Source of the DNA: CAXRDE01 sp964229355
Lineage (GTDB): Bacteria; Cyanobacteriota; Sericytochromatia; UBA7694
Direction of reading: 5' to 3'
Length of the DNA stretch: 64,000 nt
Assembly (NCBI GenBank): GCA_964229355.1
Contig: CAXRDE010000021.1
Location: forward strand, 1-64,000
Shown here: positions 15,617 to 22,547 of the stretch, one piece after another
How positions within the stretch are numbered: the first letter of the stretch is position 1
Layout: each line of letters starts with the position of its first letter
Program-made: the position numbers and the translations under genes
The notes under the pieces: model-generated
Database searches by the model: none
What the model saw: only the letters and a program-made list of their open reading frames with translations
Told to the model about the DNA's origin: nothing

Positions 15617-16714
15617 TCATGCCATTGCCACGCCTTCTTCGTTTTGCGTAAGTTCCTGAAGTTTTTCGTTTTGGTCGGCGGTAATTAAGGCTGAAATCAC
15701 CTCATCCATAGCGCCATTCAAGATTTCTTGCAGCTTATATAGGGTGAGCTTGATGCGGTGATCTGTGACTCGCCCTTCAGGAAAATTGTAGGTGCGAATG
15801 CGTTCACTGCGATCGCCACTGCCCACCTGAGACTTTCGTGCATCAGAACGTTCTTTTTGCTGTGCGCTCAGTAGCTGATCGTACATCTTGGTGCGCAGCA
15901 TGGCCATGGCTTTTTCACGGTTTTGGTACTGTGAACGCTCTTCCTGGCAGGCCACGACAATGCCTGTGGGAACGTGGGTAATCCGTACTGCGGTTTCTAC
16001 CTTGTTGACGTTTTGTCCGCCAGCACCCCCAGAGCGGAAGGTGTCCATTTGCAAGTCGACGGGGTTAATGTCAATTTCCACGTCTTCAGCTTCAGGCATA
16101 ACCGCCACGGTCGCTGCGGACGTGTGAATGCGTCCACCGGCTTCCGTTTCAGGAACCCGCTGTACCCGATGGACACCGGATTCAAATTTGAGAAAGCTGT
16201 AAACGGAGTCTCCTTCAACGGACATCACCACTTCTTTGATGCCGTTAAGCCCGGTTTCGTTGATGCTCATCACGCTGGTTTTCCAGCCTTGCCCTTCGGC
16301 ATAACGGGTGTACATGCGCATGAGATCCGCCGCAAACAAAGCGGCTTCGTCCCCGCCTGTGCCCGCACGAATCTCTAATAAGATATTTTTCTCATCGTTG
16401 GGATCTTTGGGCAGTAAAGCAATGCGCAATTTTTCTTGCAGGGCATCACCCTGGGGAATAAGTTCAGCCAGTTCGCCTTCAATCAGTTCACGCATATCAG
16501 GGTCCTGCTCTTCTTTGAGCATTTCCTCTGCATTGCGACGCTCTTCGGTCAAGCGTTGCCACTCTCGATACATCGTGACTTTGCCCTCAAGATCGGAGTG
16601 AGCTTTGGCATACTTACGAAATTTTTCTTGATCCTTGACCACGTCTGGATTGGACAGGAGCTCATTGAGCTCCTGGTACTTTTGGACAATGGCTTCGAGT
16701 TGTTCTTCAATCAC
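15617..16714 (-). CDS. prfA: peptide chain release factor 1
   Basis: 365 residues. The catalytic GGQ loop is at about residue 232 (GAGGQNVNKVETAVR) and the stop-codon reading motif appears as RVPETE (PxT of RF1) rather than the SPF of RF2, followed by GRIHTSAATVAVMPE. The LPKDPNDEKNILLEIRAG stretch is also RF1-specific. RF1 ends translation at UAA and UAG. The start is GTG, sharing four bases (GTGA) with the stop of the upstream acidic-protein gene, so its translation is coupled to that gene. The usual partner, the GGQ methylase prmC, is not adjacent. Confidence 0.98.
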   Translation of the reverse strand: MIEEQLEAIVQKYQELNELLSNPDVVKDQEKFRKYAKAHSDLEGKVTMYREWQRLTEERRNAEEMLKEEQDPDMRELIEGELAELIPQGDALQEKLRIALLPKDPNDEKNILLEIRAGTGGDEAALFAADLMRMYTRYAEGQGWKTSVMSINETGLNGIKEVVMSVEGDSVYSFLKFESGVHRVQRVPETEAGGRIHTSAATVAVMPEAEDVEIDINPVDLQMDTFRSGGAGGQNVNKVETAVRITHVPTGIVVACQEERSQYQNREKAMAMLRTKMYDQLLSAQQKERSDARKSQVGSGDRSERIRTYNFPEGRVTDHRIKLTLYKLQEILNGAMDEVISALITADQNEKLQELTQNEEGVAMA

Positions 16715-17319
16715 GATTTTAGCGACTCTGACATTTCCTGAATAAGTTGTAAGGCTTCAGCCACGGAGTTTTTCATCTCAGAGACGCGTTGGCTCTCAAG
16801 GCGAATTTCATCCACCAGTTGGTTCAGGGTCGCCAGATTGAAATCATCGGCCTCACCTGTACTTTGCTGTGCGGCGGGTGCGTCTTCTGCAGGTGCTTCT
16901 GAGGTCTCTTCTACCGCTTCTTCGCTAGACTCCTCAGCATAGACCGCCTCACTCTCTTCAACCTCTTCAAGGTCTTCTTCGTAGGTGGGATATGCATCGA
17001 AAGCAGATTCTTCATCGAGCGTATCGTTGAGGTCTTCGTTGCTGAGTTGCTCTGCTTCATCGGGCTCATGGCTTTCAAAAGCGCCGCTTTCTTCGGCTTG
17101 CTCAGCATAGGATACAGCTTCAGGGTTATCGTCTTCATCCAGCTCAGGCGTGTACTCTACGCCCTCTTCGTACATAATGGCTTCTTGCTCGGTCTCATCA
17201 TATGCTTCAATATCCTGGTGGTGCTCATTGAGCTGCTCGTCCAGTGATTTTAGCGCGTCGTCAAAGGCGTCATTTTCTAAAATGTCTTCATTATCCATGA
17301 TGTTTTCAGACTCACTCAT
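16711..17319 (-). CDS. acidic low-complexity protein translationally coupled to prfA
   Basis: 202 residues from ATG 17319 (GAGG 4 bases upstream); a longer frame reaches 17400 but its extra N terminus overlaps the promoter area. Residues ~1-150 are dominated by Glu, Asp, Ala and Ser with no globular look. The last ~40 (FNLATLNQLVDEIRLESQRV onward) form a predicted amphipathic helix or coiled coil, which may be the functional part. There is no signal peptide and no known domain that I can name. The stop codon overlaps the prfA GTG by four bases, so it sets the rate of RF1 translation initiation, at least in part. Confidence 0.75.
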   Translation of the reverse strand: MSESENIMDNEDILENDAFDDALKSLDEQLNEHHQDIEAYDETEQEAIMYEEGVEYTPELDEDDNPEAVSYAEQAEESGAFESHEPDEAEQLSNEDLNDTLDEESAFDAYPTYEEDLEEVEESEAVYAEESSEEAVEETSEAPAEDAPAAQQSTGEADDFNLATLNQLVDEIRLESQRVSEMKNSVAEALQLIQEMSESLKS

Positions 17320-17411
17320 ATTCCTCAAGCTTCTTCCTTCTGGTGTGATGTAGGGTTGATGCCTAGTGCACCCTATTTTACCATAGAACCCACAGACCAT
17401 CAGATTTTGTG

Positions 17412-17417
17412 TACAAT
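17412..17417 (+). promoter_or_regulatory. candidate -10 for the ECF sigma operon
   Basis: TACAAT with TGTG just before it, 31 bases upstream of the ATG at 17449. No good -35. It lies in the divergent region shared with the acidic-protein/prfA unit. Confidence 0.4.
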
Positions 17418-17448
17418 TTAGACAGTGCGTTGTGTAAGGGAGTCACTC

Positions 17449-17859
17449 ATGTATGATGCCGCCAGTTTACGCCAGCAACTTGAACAGGCCTGGGCAGACT
17501 TTATTCTTCAGCAGACCAAGAGCCGTCGTGAGCGAGCCAATATCTATAAAACCAAAAAGATCATGAACCAGGCCCATGGGGTTGCAGCCTATTACACGAT
17601 GGATTTTCCCGTGGAGCACACGGCTTTTTCTTATGTGCCCAGCCCCATTGCCGAAGCCAACCCGTTCTCCTGGATGCGTGAGATGCCCCAATTGATTGGC
17701 GTTTGGGGAGCGGTGGCGGAAGCCATGGGCGAAGTGGAGCAGATCGAAGAAACGGTGGTGCCTGAAGTGGAAGTGATGGAGGAAGAAGATTTCTTTGCCC
17801 AGCACTTTACCTCTTCTTTGAGCGATACCATGTCAAGTTTGCGTAAGGGCAATTCATGA
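17449..17859 (+). CDS. hypothetical protein upstream of ECF sigma factor
   Basis: 136 residues from ATG 17449, chosen because AAGGGAG lies 7 bases upstream; an in-frame ATG at 17425 sits too close to the candidate -10. The N-terminal 45 residues are helical and basic (SLRQQLEQAWADFILQQTKS, then RRERANIYKTKKIM), and the C-terminal part is acidic (EEEDF) with a Ser-rich end. No signal peptide or known domain. It precedes the sigma factor gene by 27 bases, so it may be part of the same regulatory unit. Function unknown. Confidence 0.65.
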   Translation: MYDAASLRQQLEQAWADFILQQTKSRRERANIYKTKKIMNQAHGVAAYYTMDFPVEHTAFSYVPSPIAEANPFSWMREMPQLIGVWGAVAEAMGEVEQIEETVVPEVEVMEEEDFFAQHFTSSLSDTMSSLRKGNS

Positions 17860-17886
17860 ACACTTTGGCCCCCGGCTGGGTCTTTT

Positions 17887-18462
17887 ATGCATGAAGCCTA
17901 TGGGCAATGGGTCAAGCAGGCCCAGGCCGGAGATCGGAGTGCGTTTCAAATGCTAGTGAATGCGTCAATGCCAAAACTTTATGGGGTCGTGTATGCCCTC
18001 TACCCCAATCGGGATGAAGTCTACGATATTCTACAGGACACTTTTGTGAAGGCCTACCGTGCCCTTCCTCGCTTAGAGGACCCCGAGGCCTGGCACAGTT
18101 GGATCACGCGTATTGCCGTCAATACGGCCAAGACCCGATTGTCTCGCCGCAAAGAGTGGGCCACTGCTCCTGAACACCATGTGTTCGAAAATACAGTATC
18201 CACAGCGCCTTCTGTCAATAAACGACTTGAACACGAAGATGCCCAACAGCTTTTGTCTCAGGCCCTGCAGCAGCTGTCGCCCGAACACCGCGAAGTGGTC
18301 GCGCTGGTGGAGTTACAAGAATTAAACTGCGCTGAGGTGGCCAGGGTGTTAGCTTGTCCTGCAGGGACTGTGCGCTCTCGCTTGTTTTATGCCCGCAAGC
18401 AGCTTTCAAAAATACTGGCCCCTTATAAAAAGCACTGGTTTTCGGAGTCTATCGATGACTAA
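17887..18462 (+). CDS. ECF (extracytoplasmic function) RNA polymerase sigma factor
   Basis: 191 residues. Region 2 is present at ~10-80 (AFQMLVNASMPKLYGVVYAL, EVYDILQDTFVKAYRALPRL with the DxxQDTF motif) and region 4 at ~120-175 (LSPEHREVVALVELQELNCAEVARVLACPAGTVRSRLFYARKQL, read as the sigma-70 region 4 HTH). Region 1 and 3 are absent, as in group IV sigma factors. It would direct polymerase to a small regulon, probably envelope stress, under control of the membrane protein encoded next. No clear Shine-Dalgarno is visible before the ATG. The subgroup cannot be given from sequence reading. Confidence 0.93.
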   Translation: MHEAYGQWVKQAQAGDRSAFQMLVNASMPKLYGVVYALYPNRDEVYDILQDTFVKAYRALPRLEDPEAWHSWITRIAVNTAKTRLSRRKEWATAPEHHVFENTVSTAPSVNKRLEHEDAQQLLSQALQQLSPEHREVVALVELQELNCAEVARVLACPAGTVRSRLFYARKQLSKILAPYKKHWFSESIDD

Positions 18463-19126
18463 AGCAGATTTTTCAATGGATTGGCAAGGAGAAGAACCCC
18501 CGGTAGATCAGGAGCTGCGCCAAATGATCCAGACCGCAACTCCGGGGCCCACCGCAGAAGAAATGGCTTCGTTTTGGCAGGATTTAGAAGGGAAGTTAGA
18601 CGGCGTTGCGCCGGCTGAGCACAAGGCCAGATGGTTTGCCTTGCCCCGTGTATACATGCCCTGGCTTGGCGCCGTCAGTGGTTTACTGGTGGTGTTGATG
18701 CTGTTGGTACCTCAGCACTTTTTTGAAGCAGAGCGCTCTGCTTCTCTGGAACAGGACGCACAAGGCTTTTCTGAATCCCTTCAAGATCAGGAGACAGTCC
18801 CCATGGTGCTGGGCGCTGCCCCTGAGATTCAACCCCCCACGAAAGCTGAACAACCTACATCAACCCGACGCGAAGCCATGCCAAAAAAGCAAAAGCTCAT
18901 TTTGCATGAGCAGGCCCCGCCTTTTATTCCCTTTGCTGCGGATTTTCCCGTGCGTTGGGAGCGTTTGTCAGCGCATGAATTTGTATTGCGCTTTGCGCCG
19001 ACCCATCAAGCGGCCTTTTTAAAGTGGTCAAAAGCCTGGCCAGAAAATATCAATGTAACGCCAGAAAATGGAGCTGAGGAAACAGCAGATCGCGAACGGG
19101 TTTATCGCATTAAGCAGAAGCTCTGA
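18455..19126 (+). CDS. putative membrane-bound anti-sigma factor
   Basis: 223 residues from ATG 18455, which overlaps the sigma gene by 8 bases. Layout: ~75 cytoplasmic residues, one membrane helix (VYMPWLGAVSGLLVVLMLLV), and ~125 periplasmic residues with a structured-looking end (FPVRWERLSAHEFVLRFAPT). This is the usual architecture of an anti-sigma factor that holds an ECF sigma at the membrane until the periplasmic part is cleaved. The zinc-binding H-x3-C-x2-C motif of the common ZAS class is missing, so assignment rests on position, overlap and topology. Confidence 0.62.
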   Translation: MTKADFSMDWQGEEPPVDQELRQMIQTATPGPTAEEMASFWQDLEGKLDGVAPAEHKARWFALPRVYMPWLGAVSGLLVVLMLLVPQHFFEAERSASLEQDAQGFSESLQDQETVPMVLGAAPEIQPPTKAEQPTSTRREAMPKKQKLILHEQAPPFIPFAADFPVRWERLSAHEFVLRFAPTHQAAFLKWSKAWPENINVTPENGAEETADRERVYRIKQKL

Positions 19127-19128
19127 GC

Positions 19129-19608
19129 TTACAGACCGGGCAGATAATGTGCGTGGGTAATCGCCAGGGCAAGCGCATCGGCAGCGTCATCGGGGCGCGG
19201 GATGCTCTCGAGTTGTAAAAGGTCTTTGACCATTTCTTGCACTTCGGGCTTTTTGGCGCGGCCATAACCGGTCAGTGTCATTTTGACCTGCAAGGGGGTA
19301 TATTCTGCCTGGGGGATGCCATGCATCTGGCCGCTGAGCACAATGACGCCGCGGGCCTGGGCCACGGACATGGCGGTGCTGACATTTTTAAAAAAGAAAA
19401 GTTGCTCTACGACCATGACATCGGGCTGAAGGGTGCTTAATAACACGTTCATGTCATCGTAAATCGATTGTAAGGTGATGGGTAACGGGGTTTTGGGCGG
19501 CACCTGAAGGGTGCCAAAGGCTTCACTCTCATAGGTCCCGTTGCTATGATATTGAAGCATGCCGTAGCCAATGATATGGGTGCCGGGATCGATGCCTAAA
19601 ATACGCAT
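19129..19608 (-). CDS. ruvC: Holliday junction resolvase RuvC
   Basis: 159 residues, the family size. The RNase-H-fold catalytic acids are visible: Asp7 in ILGIDPGT, Glu68 in VVEQLFF, and Asp141/Asp144 in DDAADALA. The VAQARGVI and LTGYGRAKKPEVQ segments are also typical. It cuts four-way junctions made by RuvAB in recombination repair; ruvA and ruvB are not adjacent here. The start ATG lacks a good Shine-Dalgarno. It converges on the anti-sigma gene with a 2-base gap. Confidence 0.97.
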   Translation of the reverse strand: MRILGIDPGTHIIGYGMLQYHSNGTYESEAFGTLQVPPKTPLPITLQSIYDDMNVLLSTLQPDVMVVEQLFFFKNVSTAMSVAQARGVIVLSGQMHGIPQAEYTPLQVKMTLTGYGRAKKPEVQEMVKDLLQLESIPRPDDAADALALAITHAHYLPGL

Positions 19609-19639
19609 GCTTTTAATTTAAACACAGGAGACCTAGTCA

Positions 19640-20107
19640 ATGTCACAGCTTGAACAAAAATTAGCGGAGATGGGACTCAGTTTACCCACCCCCCCCCAAC
19701 CGGTGGCGGCGTATATTCCCGCCGTTCATCACAATGGATTACTTTATATTTCAGGACAATTGCCCATGCAAAACGGCCAGTTAACTCAGACTGGACTCGT
19801 GGGCCAGGACGTCAGTTTGGAGCAGGCTTATGAGGCCGCTCGCGTGTGTACTTTAAATGCCCTGAGCATTGCCAAAGATATGCTGGGTTCCTTAGAGCAA
19901 ATTGAACGCGTGATTCGGGTGGGGGGCTTTGTGGCCTCTGCTCATGGCTTTTTTGACCAGCCCAAAGTTATCAATGGCGCTTCTGAGTTTTTAGGTGAGT
20001 TATTGGGTGAAAAAGGTCGCCATGCACGGGCTGCCGTGGGCGTGAATGCGTTACCTTTAAATGCTGCTGTTGAGGTAGAGTTTATCTTTGCCGTCAACGG
20101 GTTATAA
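19640..20107 (+). CDS. RidA/YjgF/YER057c family protein
   Basis: 155 residues. The start is supported by AGGAG about 9 bases upstream. The core has the family pattern LLYISGQLPMQNGQ, AARVCTLNALSIAKDMLGSLEQI, and GRHARAAVGVNALPLNAAVEVEF, with the conserved Arg of HARAAVGV that binds the carboxylate of enamine substrates. RidA hydrolyses reactive enamine/imine intermediates to protect PLP enzymes. This longer, ~150-residue form with the KLAEMGL start resembles the YjgH/TdcF-neighbour subgroup often annotated only as RidA-family. A TATAAT for the next gene overlaps its stop codon. Confidence 0.9.
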   Translation: MSQLEQKLAEMGLSLPTPPQPVAAYIPAVHHNGLLYISGQLPMQNGQLTQTGLVGQDVSLEQAYEAARVCTLNALSIAKDMLGSLEQIERVIRVGGFVASAHGFFDQPKVINGASEFLGELLGEKGRHARAAVGVNALPLNAAVEVEFIFAVNGL

Positions 20108-20108
20108 T
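20103..20108 (+). promoter_or_regulatory. candidate -10 for the thiolase operon
   Basis: TATAAT overlapping the ridA-family stop codon, 34 bases before the thiolase ATG. No good -35 seen. Confidence 0.4.
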
Positions 20109-20142
20109 ACCTCTAAATTTAAGATGAAGTGAGGTTCTTTAC

Positions 20143-21318
20143 ATGGAACTGGTAATTATTGATGGCGCACGGACGCCTTTTGGTAAATTTGGGGGCGGCT
20201 TAAAAGATCTTTCTTCCGTCCAGTTGGGTGTAATTGCCGCTGAAGAAGCGATTCGTCGTGCCGGTGTCAACAAAGAAGACTTCGACCACGTGGTGTTTGG
20301 TAATGTGGTGCAAGCAGGTGCTGATGCGCCCTATCTGGCCCGTCATATTGGCATTCGCAGTGGCCTGCCCATTGCTTCACCAGCGCTGACCGTCAACCGT
20401 TTATGTGGTTCGGGGCTGCAAGCGGTGGTGAACGCTGCTCAGCAAATTCTTTTGGGAGAGTCTCGCCTGGTGCTGGCGGGGGGCTCTGAAAACATGAGTC
20501 AAATTCCTTATGTGTTGCCCAACGCCCGTTGGGGCTATCGCATGGGCGATCACAAAGCTGTGGACATGATGACCGCAGCCCTTGTGGACAGTTGCGCACA
20601 AGTGGCCATGTCGGACACCGCTGAAAATCTGGCGGAAGAATACAGCATTTCAAGAGAAGCCCAGGATGAATTTGCGTTTCGCAGTCAACAGGCCGCGGCC
20701 AAAGCCATGGCTTCGGGTCGTCTCGCCAAAGAAATCGTTGAGGTGGCTTTGAACGACAAGCACCAGACCGTGATTTCTCAGGACGAACACCCCCGTGAGA
20801 CCACCCTTGAAAAGCTTTCCAGTCTGAAGGCGTCTTTCCGTAAAAACGGTACCGTGACTGCGGGTAACGCCAGCGGTATCAACGACGGTGCGGCTGCCCT
20901 GATCGTGACCACGGCGCAGGCCGCCAAAGAAATGGGTGTACAACCCATGGCTTATATTAAATCCTGGGCCAGCGTGGGTGTACCCCCTGAAAAAATGGGA
21001 ATCGGTCCTGCGCCAGCCATTGAAAAAGCGCTTCAGCGCGCTGAAATGCAATTGGCTGACCTGGATATTATTGAGGTCAATGAAGCCTTTGCAGCCCAGT
21101 ATCTGGCGGTAGAAAAAGCCCTGGGTCTGGATCGTGATAAAGTCAACGTCAACGGCGGTGCCATTGCACTGGGACACCCGCTGGGTGCTTCAGGGGCTCG
21201 CGTTCTGTTAACGGCCATGTATGAGCTGGCTGAACAACAAAAACGTTACGCAGCCGCAAGTTTGTGTATTGGTGGTGGTCAAGGCATCGCCATGATTATC
21301 GAGAACGCCCGCCTGTAA
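20143..21318 (+). CDS. acetyl-CoA C-acetyltransferase (thiolase)
   Basis: 391 residues, the full thiolase length. Catalytic residues are in place: Cys88 (RLCGSGLQAV), His345 (GHPLGASGAR) and Cys375 (SLCIGGGQG). GNASGINDGAAAL is also diagnostic. The enzyme joins two acetyl-CoA to acetoacetyl-CoA or the reverse, feeding beta-oxidation, ketone metabolism or polyester synthesis. No partner reductase, hydratase or synthase is nearby, so the pathway is not set by context. Biosynthetic AtoB/PhaA-type is favoured by length and motifs over the FadA type. The next gene follows after 3 bases. Confidence 0.95.
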   Translation: MELVIIDGARTPFGKFGGGLKDLSSVQLGVIAAEEAIRRAGVNKEDFDHVVFGNVVQAGADAPYLARHIGIRSGLPIASPALTVNRLCGSGLQAVVNAAQQILLGESRLVLAGGSENMSQIPYVLPNARWGYRMGDHKAVDMMTAALVDSCAQVAMSDTAENLAEEYSISREAQDEFAFRSQQAAAKAMASGRLAKEIVEVALNDKHQTVISQDEHPRETTLEKLSSLKASFRKNGTVTAGNASGINDGAAALIVTTAQAAKEMGVQPMAYIKSWASVGVPPEKMGIGPAPAIEKALQRAEMQLADLDIIEVNEAFAAQYLAVEKALGLDRDKVNVNGGAIALGHPLGASGARVLLTAMYELAEQQKRYAAASLCIGGGQGIAMIIENARL

Positions 21319-21321
21319 GTT

Positions 21322-22503
21322 ATGCAGCCAGATGCTGTAGATCTCTACGCGCTTTTGCAAGTTCACCCCAGCGCCAGTGCTGAGGTGATTAAAAAGGCGT
21401 ACCATGTTTTGATGCAAAAAAACCATCCGGATCGCGGTGGAGATCTACAGCTGGCCCAGCGTATTAATCAGGCCTATGATATTTTGATTGATACGGAAAA
21501 ACGCGCCCATTATGATCAGCGCTTGTTGCGCAAACAGCAATTGCGTGTGCAAATGCAGCAAGAAAAGCAGCGGCAGGCCGAAAAAAAAGCGAAAGAACAG
21601 GCCGAAGCCCGCCGTTATCGCCCGCCTCCGGAGCTTTCAAGGCTGCAGGGCGATTATGAAACGCCCATGATGTGGGGGAAGCACATTCTCGTCTCGGATC
21701 AGCGGGGGAACCGGGTGGCTATTTTGGACCGCAAAAAAGAAACCGTCTGGTCGCTTTCTCGCACGCCCCATCTGCAGTTGAAACGCCCGCAACTGGCTCA
21801 TTTTTCACCCGATGAAACCCTGTGGATTGCTGATGCGGGCACGCAGCGTTTGGTACAAACCAATCTGAAAAAAGAACTGCTGTGGGAGTATTCAGACCCC
21901 CAGCTTTCTCAGGGTCAACGTCAACAGTCTAAGATTTCTTTTTTAGATGTGCAACGTCCCGGAGAAGTGGTTTATACCGATTCCGGCACACGGCAGGTGG
22001 TGCACCTGAATACCTCAGGTAAGGTGCTCTGGCAGTTTCAGGGCAAGCTCGCTTTTCAACTGCGTTTACAGCACCAACTGATTAAGCCAGAATTGTTTAT
22101 GCCGGTGTCAGCCATGCAGGTAGAACCCCATTGCTTTTTGATTGCGGATCAAGGCAACGGACGCATTTTTAAAGTCAATCATAAAAACAAATTGCTTTGG
22201 ATTTACCCCGATAAAAAACACCCACCGCTCACCGCTTTAAATTTTGCCTGCCCTCTGCCCGGCGGCAGAATTTGGATAGCCTCTGATAAACTGATAGAAG
22301 TGTCCGAGTCTGGCGAGATGTTGTGGCATTATACTGAACTTCAAGATGCAGACATTAAGCAGGCCTACGCTTTGCAAGCGGGCGCTTTTATGGTAGATTT
22401 TTCTCATCTGGTCAAACGGGGGATTAATCAAGAAATTATGATGGTAAGTGCCGAGGGCAAGGTGCAATACCGTCATTATTACTCGCAGCACCGGTTTTTA
22501 TAA
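21322..22503 (+). CDS. J-domain protein with C-terminal beta-propeller repeats
   Basis: 393 residues. Residues ~7-68 are a DnaJ domain with the HPD motif at 35-37 (QKNHPDRGGD) that triggers ATP hydrolysis by DnaK. A basic Gln/Lys-rich helix (~70-100) leads into blade-like repeats of a PQQ/NHL type propeller, each ending in a Trp-containing strand: KELLWEYSD, GKVLWQFQG, NKLLWIYPD, GEMLWHYTE. No signal peptide, so it should work in the cytoplasm. No Gly/Phe or zinc domain, so it is a class C J-protein. It starts 3 bases after the thiolase and is followed by a repeat coiled-coil gene. A J-domain joined to a propeller suggests a client-specific DnaK adaptor; the client is unknown. Confidence 0.85.
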   Translation: MQPDAVDLYALLQVHPSASAEVIKKAYHVLMQKNHPDRGGDLQLAQRINQAYDILIDTEKRAHYDQRLLRKQQLRVQMQQEKQRQAEKKAKEQAEARRYRPPPELSRLQGDYETPMMWGKHILVSDQRGNRVAILDRKKETVWSLSRTPHLQLKRPQLAHFSPDETLWIADAGTQRLVQTNLKKELLWEYSDPQLSQGQRQQSKISFLDVQRPGEVVYTDSGTRQVVHLNTSGKVLWQFQGKLAFQLRLQHQLIKPELFMPVSAMQVEPHCFLIADQGNGRIFKVNHKNKLLWIYPDKKHPPLTALNFACPLPGGRIWIASDKLIEVSESGEMLWHYTELQDADIKQAYALQAGAFMVDFSHLVKRGINQEIMMVSAEGKVQYRHYYSQHRFL

Positions 22504-22547
22504 GTTGTTTAAGTTGGTTTAATTAAATAGAGGCAAGAGGCACAGTG

